Shown here piece after piece: positions 29,844 through 40,110 of a DNA stretch of 40,519 nucleotides. The position numbers and the translations under genes are program-made. The stretch comes from Perkinsus olseni (taxonomy: Eukaryota > Perkinsozoa > Perkinsida > Perkinsidae): NCBI GenBank assembly GCA_013115135.1, contig JABANP010000478.1, positions 1-40,519 of the forward strand, given 5' to 3'. The notes under the pieces were generated by a model, which saw only the letters and a list, made by a program, of their open reading frames with translations, was not told the DNA's origin and did no database searches. Numbering within the stretch: the first letter of the stretch is position 1; the number at the start of each line of letters is the position of its first letter.

Positions 29844-31728
29844 TCGTGTTCATTCTATTATTTTGTTTCTCGCCATTTTTTGGTGCTGCTTCGGTAAGAT
29901 ATTAGACAGCTGCCGTTAACTTCGGCAACATCTCCTATAAGGTGTGCTCTGGCCCCGTGAGATGAACTTCAACTTCGTTGTTATGACTAGATGAAACTAC
30001 TCCTACTAGTCCGCCGCCCGCCCATTCTGCGAGATTAGTGGGTGCTGTATCAATGCTCCAGAAAAGCTATCGCAAATTGCTCATATTATTGTGGTACATT
30101 GGACGTGGTAGTGCCGCTGTTAAAGTAACAACGGCTGCAGTTTTATGCTCTCTCTCTGTATCGTGAATGATGGCAGTGGTTGCGTTATTCGAGTGGCATT
30201 GAGGAAGGGCGCAGACCGAGTGTACACGAACTCGAGAGAACGGTGAAATCATTGTCGTATGGGGTGTAGTTGTTGTAGCTACTCGTACATTCCTAGATGG
30301 AATGTTTTTGCATCATGACGAGCAGCGCAAGACCTCGCGATTTCCAGTACGAGTTCCGAAACAAGGAGAACGGAACATATAAAATGAGGCCTCTATGTCA
30401 TAATGCCTGAGAACTGTCTGGAAGTGCTGGAGTGGTAGATCGTATAGCCTCCGCCAATTTCGCTCCTCGCCGGCTCTTCGACTCGCGACACCCATCTTGC
30501 AAACGGTAGCTCGGGATCTGTCTTCGGACGTATGTAAAGTAAGTAGAGACGATAAGCCTCTGGTACTCAGTGATGATACAGTATGCTGCTTGAGTGACTC
30601 TCATGCTTCTACTCTAGGCCAAGCCTCAGTGCACCGAATCAATCATAGCTCGCAGAGCGCGAAGCACGTAACTTCGGGCTCCTTGTCGGGGATACACTGG
30701 AATATACGCATTGAATACGTACACTGAATGTTCCGTTTCTGGTAGACATCAGTGACGCCAGAGACATTGCGTTGGTAGTCACACCCGCATTCGTTGACTC
30801 AACAACACCGGGAATGGACATAGTGATTAAGAGATACTGGGAATTGAAACTTCTCCTTCTATCCACTTTAAACCGATGGGCTGTGGCCATTTCGTGCAGC
30901 GAATGACCCGAGCAAGATTAGTGTGTACGCACGCGAACACATTGTCGGTAATATGCGCAACATGAACCCATACGGAGATAACTTGTTATCGATAGTTAAA
31001 TTCGAGGATGCGACCGGTCACGGGACCGCTGCACGGCAGTTTGTCTCATCACGCGGCCTCGATTGCTGCCGCCAAGAGTGCCGATACGCAACACTTCACC
31101 AATGGGAAACCTGGTTGGTCGGACCCAAGTGTTGTGAATTGTTGAACAAACTCCGACTATGAACTCGACATAGAATAGAGAAAGCCAGAAGCTTATTCCT
31201 CGAAAACCCTGTGTATGCGTACCGAACCAATAATCGATAGCTTATACAGTAGCTACACTCCAGAACTCGCGCGCGACACGAGAGTGATATAAAGTACTGC
31301 AACGTGCTTATGAAAGGGACTCCACAACAGCTAATGATGTGGCAGCACGAAGCAATACACTAAGCACCGAAAATGAGAGGGTCTAACTCACAGCTATATG
31401 ATAGCGGCAGTACCTCACTAACACCATAAGGAGTATCATCAACTACAAAGCTGATTGAAGCCGACTGAAAAGAATTAATGGTGCCTTATTGCAAAGCTGA
31501 ATAATTGAAGTTGAGGTAACATAAATAGTGCCTCTTCGCTACGTGTAGCAAAAAAATCCTTCACAATTTAGCTAATCCTCAAAATTACTACGAAAACAGG
31601 CCTCCACGAGCAACCTCGTGGCTCGCGAGAAGCGAACAGAGCATGCATACCGTCTACCCACATCGACGAGTATTTCACAACAGTCAACATTGGTGAGTTC
31701 GGCGGTTCCGACCACCTGGGGGAAGCGT
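29844..31728. other. Largely unresolved; possible subtilase-like exon remnants (plus)
   Basis: On plus, around 30923-31160, a frame reads NPYGDNLLSIVKFEDATGHG then TAA. A shifted frame just after reads HAASIAAAKSADTQHFTNG. Together they resemble the subtilisin 'NPxDDxGHGTxVAGIIAAK' block, split by a one-frame change. A spliced short exon ending SSDVCK|GTAAGT at 30537 lies upstream. This is weak: it may be a subtilase pseudogene or an unresolved intron. No Asp or Ser catalytic block was identified. Confidence 0.25.
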
Positions 31729-34700
31729 TCAAGCTCTTCCTTGCCGCGCCGATTTCTCGCGGGAGAAGGGCGCTTCAGAGCTTAGCAGACGAATACGACC
31801 CACTAGAGAGGCATGGTCGGAAGTACGATTACTGAAATGAAAGGAGCAGGGATAGAACCCACGACCGCGAATGACAGCCCAGCGCGCTACGCATTGCGAC
31901 TATTGATCTGTCTCCTCAATGCTCGTTCCTCTTCCCTGTCAGCACTGAGCATGGCCTCAACAAAAGCCCTCCTCAAAGCCAGGTCTGCTCTCCACAGCTC
32001 GGGGCGCGCTATGGTGACCATCATGACCTGACAAAGACTCTCGACTCTCCCGCAGGGGAAGCCCAACTTCATCGTTTCCGAATCATGAGCAAGCACTCCA
32101 CTCTTATCGACTTTTCAATCAACCGTCAAAGTGTCTATAAAGGTAACGTTGCGCGACTGCCACACAACGCCGGAAGAGAAACCAACATTTCCGTCGCAGT
32201 GCATCAGTCCATCGCGTGCCCGAGCTAGCCTTCCTAATGACCACTATCCCAAAAAATTTAGAAGCCGGTAATTGATGCATAACCATCGAGAAGGGCTTCA
32301 AGAGACCCAGCCCTGCGTATCACCTCTTGCGAGCTTGAGCTGCTGCTGGCGCTGGTAGAACTTAGACAACCCTCAGCAGTCGGACGATTGCCAGCAACGG
32401 CCACACCTAAACTTTTGCATACCAAAACTCTCTCGAAACACCGTCTCTCTCACCTTCCTCCACCGGGCTCGCAACTCCGGTTTTAACCCAGAGGTAGTCC
32501 AAACGCTTAGGACAGGAGGGAATAGCCTGAGCCAACTCTCGCAGATTTGTCGCGCGCCATGAAATTATCACCTGGTCAGTTGTGATCCCATACTGGGCCA
32601 GACTCTCAACGCTCAGTTCTGCCCAGTCGCCTTCATAACTCGGTGGTCGCGGCAAGCCCTTCTTATCCGCATACAATTGCCACACATCCTGGAACCCCGC
32701 CTTGCCCAGAAAGTCCCGGACTTGTGCGTAAACAGCCGCCGCGTTCGAATGGGCAGCAGTTGGGCGTCCCCCCTCATCGCAAGAACTTGAAGTGGTTGTA
32801 TCCATCGCACGGAGCGCCGCCTTCCGACTGACCTCTCGTAGCTGAATAATAATAGAATCATGCTAGCGCGCTGCGCGCTCGAAACACTGCGTTAGAGAAC
32901 GAAGCCTAGAAGCTGGCTCTAGCGAAGTTTGAATGGAGACATCAGTTCAAGTAGTCTTCTGAGCGTTCTTGACGAGTCCAGCAAGACTTATCAATTGTAG
33001 CTTCAAACAGTTCCACCCACTCTGTGCCCGGCGCAGCTGGCTGGTGAGTTCAGCTCGGCGCGCGCAAAAAACCAGAAATTATCTTTTCCTTCTGTCCGAT
33101 AGTTACATCATTCATCTTCTTCCAAATCGGTATTGAGTCCAGCGAAGAATTTCTGGTAGCACAAGTTTGGCGCGGTTCCAGAGCAGCTCGTCAGATACCA
33201 CTCCATTCGCGAGAGAGCGGTTCAACATAACAGCAACTTTTTCCGCTAATTTCATTCTACCCTATTACTTCAAGGCTCGCCCCGCAGTCCCTGCCGGTGC
33301 CATTGATGTTCCAGTCGCCATTCATAACCGTCGCTGCCACACGAAGCCCCTTGGAGGAGCACTCTCCCTCAAGATCGGCAACAACATCGGCGACAACTTT
33401 CTGAGTAAAAATGTCCGAAATGGGAAGAAATTTACCCATAATCGTCGCTCCATCTATCACTACCAGTTGAGCCAATCTGACATCGGAATCGTCCCCAGCA
33501 TCGAGGTGCGTGTTTACTAAGATAATTACCTGAACATGAACAACTCAATCAGTCGAATGCGTTTCGGGTTTATCAGTGTTTATCAGTGTTTATCAGTGTT
33601 TATCAGTGTTTATCAGTGTTTATCGGTGTTTATGCCGAGCATTCACTCAAGCATTGGAGCGTGAATTTTCCGACTTCCCCCCAAGGCAACACTACGAATA
33701 ACAGCTTGTCAGATTTCCACTTCGGTCAAGATCGATTTCATAAAATGTCGAGGAGCAAGATGCGGCTGAGTTGGAAAAATTATGGTATGACGATGAGCAG
33801 AATTATTCGATCGCTCGACCCGAGCGATCGCTATCCCGCTCCACCTCCCCCTGTAGTACATCTTTTCCGCGGTCAAGAACAACTCCGAGAGCCCCCTTGG
33901 ATGCTAGGGCATCCCCAGGAGTCGAGACGGAGAATCGGGTAAACCTGGACAAAATAACTTCACGAAGAATCGAACCAGCAACCTCTTGCTCCGAAAGCCA
34001 ACCCTTCAACCACTGCACTATTATACACGTAGATACTAAGATAGTAAGATACGTACTTACTTCTCCATGAGTATGGGCCATCTTGACAAAATGACCAAGC
34101 CCGAGTCGAAAAATTTCGGCGGCAGTGAGCACTCGCATCGGTGCGTCCCGACCGCTTTGGTCACGTACTTGAACTGAGTTCCTGCAAGGCAACACCGCCA
34201 CCATCCAACGGCCAGCCAGCGGTCACGATAAAACAACAAATTCAAGATTGGTTTTCGAAAGTCACAACTGCGCGAACGACATCAATTCGTATCTTAATGA
34301 GCGCACAAATGATGCTGATGCTGATTATGGGAGAGTAAGTCATCCTAAAACTATAGTGCCTTCATGGACCGTCCATGATGGACGTCGAGCGTTCCGTACG
34401 TGAACACTACAAACGATCCTTGCCGGAAGTTCCTGGGTCAAGACCACTCCCGATTGAAGCTTTCCTTATACATCGTGCTGCACATGGTATAATCGCCAGG
34501 CCTCTCAGCACAAAGGGCACCGCCGCCGGCTGCTGTCACGCCAATTTTGCACAATAGTACAGAATCACACCTAATTATACTACAGAGTACCCCCGGAGGG
34601 TGTCCAACAACACAAGCCAGAGACTCATCACCGATTCTGGTACCGTGTTCTGTATTTGTGTGCAAAAGTCGATGAGAAACACAGTGAACACCGGGGGAGC

Positions 34701-36354
34701 TATTCGGTGGCTGTTGAGAGTTGCACAGCGAGCACTTCATTCAAAAAAAAGATGATACCGCATACCGAATTCACACAGATTTTCGCATTGATACTCACAC
34801 ATTGGAACAGTCTAGGGTGACAATAAGATACTCACAGGCTAGTTCGACTGCACGCCATCTCGGTACGATATCGACACGAAGGCCAGGACCACTTTATTAC
34901 GGTTTCGCACGAGTCTGATGAGCTGTGCCCGAGCAAAAAGGCGTCCGCAGAAGAGGGTATTGATCAGGCTGGCTACAGTAGACTGTTCACCCGTCCATAC
35001 TTCTTGAAGCGCTACAACCTGTGAGCACAGCATAACAATAGCGATGCATCGTTATATTCCTAATGTCCATCGAAAACGTCTCTTCCGCCAAACTTCAAAA
35101 CCAACTGGTGTCAATAACATGAAAGCCATTTCGCGAAAATCACATTAAACATTTCGCGAAAAAACGGTCTTGTCGCGAAACCACCGTAAAAAAGCGAACA
35201 ACACGAGAAATAAGATTCACAACAGCAATACGACCCCAGGAGCCGCCACTGCTGTTGTACACCCACATTCCGCCCGAAGGTCACCTCATTCAGGCGCGGA
35301 GTCCGTTAGACTACTGGCATTTCACGTTGGAACCTCCGGGAGGTACTCTGCAGTACAACCCATCACACAGCCATGTGCAACGACCAGTCTAGCGGACTCC
35401 TCAGTGAAAAAAAGTAGAAGAGAGCTTAGGGAGGATCGATCCATGGACCTTCGGATAGAGAGCCCACCACACTAACGTAGTCAGCTAACTACACCGACGA
35501 GACGTGGAAATTCCGCGAGAGACACGTTTTACGCGAATTTCCTTCGTGTTTTACACAGTGGGTGAAGAACACCCCATGTGTTTCACGCGTTTCTCACCTG
35601 GCAAAAGTAAATTTCGCGTAACATGTGAAATATGTTTTTCGCAAGCGTTTCTTCATTTCGCAGGCGAAACTTCATTACAAAAAATACTTTTCCGCCAATC
35701 ATTCAGCTGAAAGCCCTTCACTACATCCAGATCGTATGCCTGTGCTTGCTGCTCGATATGCCTCACAACACGATTAGCTCTCTCTGGGATGCCGAAGTCC
35801 AAAAACCCTGGGAATCTCGCCCGAACCTGAGACGAATCAAATGCCGCCTTTGACGCAGAGAAGTGACGCCATTCGAATTGCTTGAGACGCGTTATACCAT
35901 AAAGTTATACCATTCAACCTGCTTCAAACACCAGAGACGTACTATCCAGTTACACTTAGAGTTGACTAACAGTTAGTTTTTATTATACCAACTACTATTC
36001 TGGGCTTATTCTCTCGTTTTTGAATACATAGTAACTTACCTTTACTACTCACCTATGAACCAGCCCTTATTATTATGCCCTATAAATAAGGGTATACCTA
36101 TATGATGAAGTTGATATAATAATAACAATAGATACAGTATACATACAGTGATAAGAATAGATTCAATTCTTTGTCCCAGACAATTCACCATTCGAACGAA
36201 ATGCTTCTCGAAAAATAGGAGAAGTTGTTCGCCCATTGACTACCGGTATCAACCACGTATTGAACGTCATGATGCTGATCGCATCCGTCTCAGCTGTATC
36301 TTCAGTGGGAGCTAGCAAGCCGTAGACTTCCGGAGTATCTTTTGAGTTCGGCAT
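31729..36354 (-). CDS. Neutral sphingomyelinase-like phosphodiesterase (DNase I-like fold)
   Basis: Nine phase-consistent exons: 36244-36354, 35725-35826, 34901-35018, 34061-34181, 33860-33944, 33464-33529, 33269-33400, 32423-32841, 31729-31831; 418 aa. All family landmarks appear in order: SIMTFNTWLIP (metal-site Asn), AYDLDVVALQEVW (catalytic Glu), FFDSGLVILSRWPIL, GDALASKGALGVV, VIILVNTHLDAG, VMNGDWN (Asp/Asn pair), CPKRLDYLW, and TSDHASLVGRI (Asp-His pair). This is the bacterial-type/neutral sphingomyelinase subgroup of the endonuclease/exonuclease/phosphatase superfamily, which hydrolyses sphingomyelin or related phospholipids. The start Met is at 36354. No signal peptide or transmembrane segment is seen, suggesting a cytosolic or membrane-peripheral enzyme. 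Introns are large (63-718 nt) and three contain sense SINE-like elements. The E8 C-terminus is Ser/acid-rich and the last intron junction (TG|T) is slightly less certain. Confidence 0.85.
31845..31902 (-). repeat. tRNA-derived SINE-like element next to a 3' splice site
   Basis: Minus strand: GTCGCAATGCGTAGCGCGCT (A-box-like), GGGCTGTCATTCGCGG, then TCGTGGGTTCTATCCCTGCT (B box, T arm with GGG/CCC stem). Its 3' tail CTCCTTTCATTTCAG is the polypyrimidine tract and acceptor of the last sphingomyelinase exon. Confidence 0.75.
33568..33630. repeat. Six 10-bp tandem repeats (TATCAGTGTT)
   Basis: Five exact units from 33571 plus one with a single change (TATCGGTGTT at 33621), in the intron between sphingomyelinase exons 33860-33944 and 33464-33529. 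Confidence 0.95.
33965..34024 (-). repeat. tRNA-derived SINE-like element in sphingomyelinase intron
   Basis: Minus strand: GTGCAGTGGTTGAAGGGTTG (A box), GGCTTTCGGAGC, then TTGCTGGTTCGATTCTTCG (B box). The intron's 3' splice site (GTCCAG) follows about 20 bp later. Sense orientation. Confidence 0.75.
35105..35190. repeat. TTTCGCGAAA-rich inverted repeats
   Basis: Several TTTCGCGAAA palindromes and GTTTCGCGAC lie in a short A-rich stretch inside the sphingomyelinase intron 35019-35724. This resembles, but does not clearly match, the GGAGTTTCACCCG MITE interior. Confidence 0.4.
35428..35500 (-). repeat. tRNA-derived SINE-like element
   Basis: Minus strand: TGTAGTTAGCTGACTACG (A-box region), GGTGGGCTCTCTATCCGAAGG, then TCCATGGATCGATCCTCCC (B box and T arm). 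In sense in sphingomyelinase intron 35019-35724. Confidence 0.7.
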
Positions 36355-36773
36355 TTGGCAAAATAACTCGATTCTAACTGGAGGATATTCTTACGGATAC
36401 CGAGGAGCAGTTAATTGATCCACGATATTTGACTCAACGAATCCTTCCTATCCGTATCCAGCCAGGAGCAACCTCGGATACCACCCTCGGGAGACGCACA
36501 TATCAGTATCAATGTATTCGTCATCCGCGTCACAGTTGGACGCGAGCTATCACATCCGCTTCGCCTATGTTTATGCGTGCAGAGTAGGCTGAGTAAAAGC
36601 TCTTTCATAGGTTCCGTCTTTGGCTTTGTACTGCGTATGATATCTTTTATCTCTTTTTCCCTTTCCCCCTTCTTCACAGGCGTTTTGCCTCACGACAAAC
36701 ACGCCAGCCATTACCAATTCAACAAGTTGCCCGTGAGGAGAAGTGCGAGTAAAACGTAGTTTACGTTGCTGCC
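36355..36773. other. Intergenic between EMG1 and sphingomyelinase genes
   Basis: Both neighbours are on the minus strand, so this 419-bp spacer holds the EMG1 3' end and the sphingomyelinase promoter. No clear element. Confidence 0.4.
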
Positions 36774-39574
36774 TTAGATGACGCCCCAACGATCTTCCAA
36801 GGCACAGGTCAGCTTAGCACAACAGATGGCAGCACTCAGACCGTGATTCGAGATGGCGATCGTCTCCTCGACGTAGTCAGCACCGAACCGGGGCTCCTGA
36901 ATGAACGATGGTGATGACGCGACTTGCAAAAAGTGATCGCAGAACTAACTTGGGGTCGCCACACTCCGACCTATCAGCTTCCCGAAAACGCGCGCTCAGA
37001 TAGTTCAGTGGCACAATACATTGGGAACTCAATTATGCGATTCGATTTGACTGTACAGTATCGTAAGACTTTCCCAGCGCCCACATGATACCCAACACAC
37101 TCAAGAAAACTTTAGAACAATTCCGTTGTGAATGAAACATTTCAAATAAGACATATCTAAGACGGCGAGAAGACAATAAGAATCTCATCTTCAATACGTT
37201 TCAAAAATAAAGCATGAACCGAATTTTTACGTTCCGTATAACGGTTCTGTGTACAGCGCACGATCCCATTAAGCTTGTCTAGTGCGCACAGGGTACCCCT
37301 CGCACACAAGACAACTGCAGAACAACTCCGCTGTGACCGACAATATTTCGATCATGGCATTCCTATTCGTTTTCGGGTGTCGAGATACAATCGCTACCAC
37401 ACCTTTCGTATATCACCGCTTTCATCATCTAATACGGTACAAACAGTCTTATCATTGTCAGTTCCAAGGGCGAACACAAACCACCGTAAACAGCTCCGCT
37501 GTGAAAGACAACTTTCTGAAAATGCCATTTTTATTAGTTTTCAGATAGACACAACCACTATCTTCTACGACCACATTCATATCGGTAATACGTTACAAAA
37601 ATTATACGGTACGAACAATTCTATCAGATTCCACTATCAATTCCAACGGCAAACACAAACCACCGGTGATGCAGCCAGCTCCTTGATTACCGAGCAGGGC
37701 TCTCCATGAGCCACAGCACCAATGACTACAGTAACAGGCACAGTATCAATAAGACAACGACCCTTAGAATCTTTAGTCTCGTCGTGCGACTTCAGCCATT
37801 GAGGACCTGCAGCGACCTAAGATTCTCAAAGCTGGCAGGCATGGATAATTACATGTGAGGAGGCGACCATCTACTGACAAGCCACACGTAATGCCACCCG
37901 CCGGAAGATACTTCTGGACGGGGTTGGCGATGACCTTCATGAGAATCTCGCTACCTGAACAAAGATACCAAAGCGTAAGCCGCGCACAGCGAAGATTCCA
38001 GATATTACTGTTGGCCGCGCGGATCTTGTTTTTGTTGAGGAGCTCGACGATCAAACCAGAGAATCTTTTGAAGGTTCGGGGCATCCTCAAGGCAGGGCTG
38101 ACCTCGATAAGGACCTAAATTGCGGCCGCTTGTGTTGCTAACTATTCAACAGACCTCTGCAACGGAACAAACTGCATTCAAGCAACGCAAGCATCGAATG
38201 AAGCGCAGCGGAATGAGTCAAGCGAGATCTTCGAAAAACCCGAAATTAGAATAAAAAGATATTTCGCTGTTCTCCTTGACCAGCTCAGGATCTGCCTAGT
38301 GAGCTCGGGGTATCCGATCGACATATAATAGCAAATTGCTATTAGCAATACATTGCAAGAATAGAACCCACGCCCTCTCGATCATTAAACTGCTGCTCGT
38401 CGATTCGACCAATTCCGCACATGAACCAACCCCTCCCTTCCCTCAGTATTACATTATTCATAGTGTGAACGTATATGAGTAACTTGCCAGCCTTATTCAA
38501 GGGGCTATCCAATAACATCATCAAACACTGATGAGTGATGTCCGGCCGATATGACGATATGTCCTTCCCCGACTTCGCCAAGATATTCTTATGATCATCG
38601 CTGTTCAACAGCTCATACTTCCCCTTCACTTGGACAACCTCTAGAGCAGCTTTTTCGAGTACCTAGCAGACAATGAAGGGCTCGTCAGAAGCTCAGGAGT
38701 CGTCGTTTCGCCGGTGTTATGCACGAGAGGGCAAATTTTATAGCACGCATGGGTCGAGCTAAGATACCATTCCCTCGAGAGAGAGGAGAAATGTTTTTCC
38801 CTCATTTTGGAAACCTTCGAAGTTTTTCGAGGAAATTATTTGGGAATTTTCGGTGTAACAAATGGCAGTGGTGGTCGCTATAATTGGTAAAAGCAGCGGG
38901 TAAAATTGAACCACAACCTTCCCGATGGAGAGATGATTGCTCTGCAATATCTCTACTACCCCTTTGCATGACGACTATACAAGCAATCAATAGGAAATAA
39001 CGCGACAAGCACGGCAATTTTACATGGTTAAAAGACGTTAAGGGGGGGGCCTTACACAGTGATAAGGATTTGATGGCCGAAAGGAGAGCCACAGGGGTTC
39101 GTCATTTTGAGCATATTTGTCGTGCTATCTCCATACACGTATCGAAGTTGCACTACTTTTGGCGACAAGTAGAGCGGATCTTTTGGAACGAAATTGGTAT
39201 CGGAAACCTACCGTTTTATGTATGGTTTTTCTCCTACCATAACAGAGCGAACGAGGCGAAAAAGGTAGGATGATATATCAACCGTTTATGTAATTTCCAT
39301 GACTGTAAGTTGATACAAAGTCCGTATAGTCCAAAAGCTTTCCTCCCGGCACCAGTTTTCACAACTTACGATACGATATATCACGTAATTTTGTGAGAGG
39401 CAAACCCTTTTCGATTTCTTCCATCCGTACTACCACAACGAGCCTTTGTCCAGTAGTTTTCTCCTCAGGCGTGCGGGGTATGAGAGCCTTCGCTTCGTCC
39501 ACAGTATGCCCGACTAGAGCGTCACTCCGACTGCTGGACCGCTCCTCAGTACGGGCACGCTTCACAGCTGACAT
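36774..39574 (-). CDS. EMG1: 18S rRNA (pseudouridine-N1)-methyltransferase EMG1/NEP1
   Basis: SPOUT-class methyltransferase that methylates a hypermodified pseudouridine of 18S rRNA during nucleolar small-subunit assembly. Six exons with consistent phases: 39434-39574, 38453-38662, 38009-38114, 37875-37954, 37691-37816, 36774-36896; 261 aa, close to yeast and human. Landmarks: RLVVVLEKAALEVVQVKGKY then ELLNSDDH, YRPDITHQCLMMLLDSPLNK, IYVHTMNNVLIEVSPALRMP then RTFKRFSGLIVELL, IRAANSSEILMKVIANPVQK, TVVIGAVAHGEP, and AISNHGLSAAICCAKLTCAL...RWGVI at the C-terminus. The usual SNYPLSA cofactor-loop motif reads SNHGLSA here. Start is the first in-frame Met of a basic N-terminus. Introns 1, 2 and 5 are long (771, 338, 794 nt), with SINE-like elements in 1 and 2 and a degenerate tandem repeat in 5. 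Confidence 0.93.
37300..37660. repeat. Degenerate tandem repeat, about 180-bp unit
   Basis: The blocks 'CACAA(A/G)..AC...AACTCCGCTGTGA', 'ACAA.TTTC', 'GGCATTCCTATTCGTTTTC' versus 'TGCCATTTTTATTAGTTTTC', and 'GGTACAAACAGT' versus 'GGTACGAACAATT' recur in the same order near 37310 and 37490. A partial third block (TAGAACAATTCCGTTGTGAA) lies near 37111. All are in EMG1 intron 36897-37690. Confidence 0.6.
38355..38400 (-). repeat. tRNA-derived SINE-like element (3' part)
   Basis: Minus strand: GAGCAGCAGTTTAATGATCG, GAGAGGGCGTGGGTTCTATT then CTTGC. The B-box-like T arm is recognisable; the D arm is weak. In sense in EMG1 intron 38115-38452. Confidence 0.5.
38895..38972 (-). repeat. tRNA-derived SINE-like element
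   Basis: Minus strand: GGGGTAGTAGAGATATTGCA (A-box-like), AATCATCTCTCCATCGGGAA, then GGTTGTGGTTCAATTTTACC (B box). In sense in EMG1 intron 38663-39433. Confidence 0.65.
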
Positions 39575-39711
39575 TAATAGGGAATGCTGAACCACAACGG
39601 GACGCGAACTCAATTTGACTGTTTAAACTCGAGTAAAACCGTTACAAAACCGGATATATTGACCCAACATCATAATCGCCGAGGCAAAGTGCCGCGTTTA
39701 ATCTAACCGTT

Positions 39712-39899
39712 ATGGCCTCTTCTACACCTCCATCATACCAATGTGAGCCACCAGACATAGAGCCAAATGATCAGGAAAGGGAGGGCGGTATGCTGTGCTT
39801 CGTGGATACTCCCGTGGTGACCTATCTCGATGTTCGTGATGATCTGCCGAACGCCGGGCTGGTCTGCGTACAGTGGTACCTGCAGAGTCGATCGAGTAA
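39712..39899 (+). CDS. Candidate first exon of a gene divergent from EMG1
   Basis: Starts MASSTPPSYQCEPPDIEPND and continues through MLCFVDTPVVTYLDVRDDLP and NAGLVCVQWYLQSRS to a GTAATA donor near 39897. It lies 138 bp from the EMG1 start, which would make a compact divergent promoter. An overlapping minus-strand frame (40011 down to 39733, MTERSKLLLLKRIMRDNNN) is equally long, so the choice of strand is uncertain. No family recognised. Confidence 0.35.
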
Positions 39900-40012
39900 T
39901 AATGAGGGCGGCTAGGCCTGCTGTGAGATCGGAGATTGCGGGTTGTAGTGTGAGGTTATTGTTGTCTCTCATGATTCGCTTGAGTAATAGTAATTTTGAT
40001 CTTTCTGTCATT

Positions 40013-40110
40013 GGAGTTTCACCGGCGTTGTGAGAAGTCCTAGTGAAAATATCGCGATTTCCGCTACCTTAGTAAGAGTGCTCCGCGTATGCTACTCCTC
40101 GCCTTATTTC
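40013..40110. mobile_element. Probable copy of GGAGTTTCACCCG-type MITE
   Basis: Begins GGAGTTTCACCGGCGTTGTG then AGAAGTCCTAGTGAAAATAT, matching the reverse-complement family start with substitutions. The far end is not clear. Confidence 0.45.

Noticed and set aside
33100..33260. Minus-strand ORF LAEKVAVMLNRSLANGVVSD as a sphingomyelinase exon
   Set aside because: It cannot be joined in phase between exons 33269-33400 and 32423-32841, which already join correctly and match the family order.
38802..39092. Minus-strand 96-aa ORF
   Set aside because: Covers a SINE-like element within EMG1 intron 1 and has no protein features.
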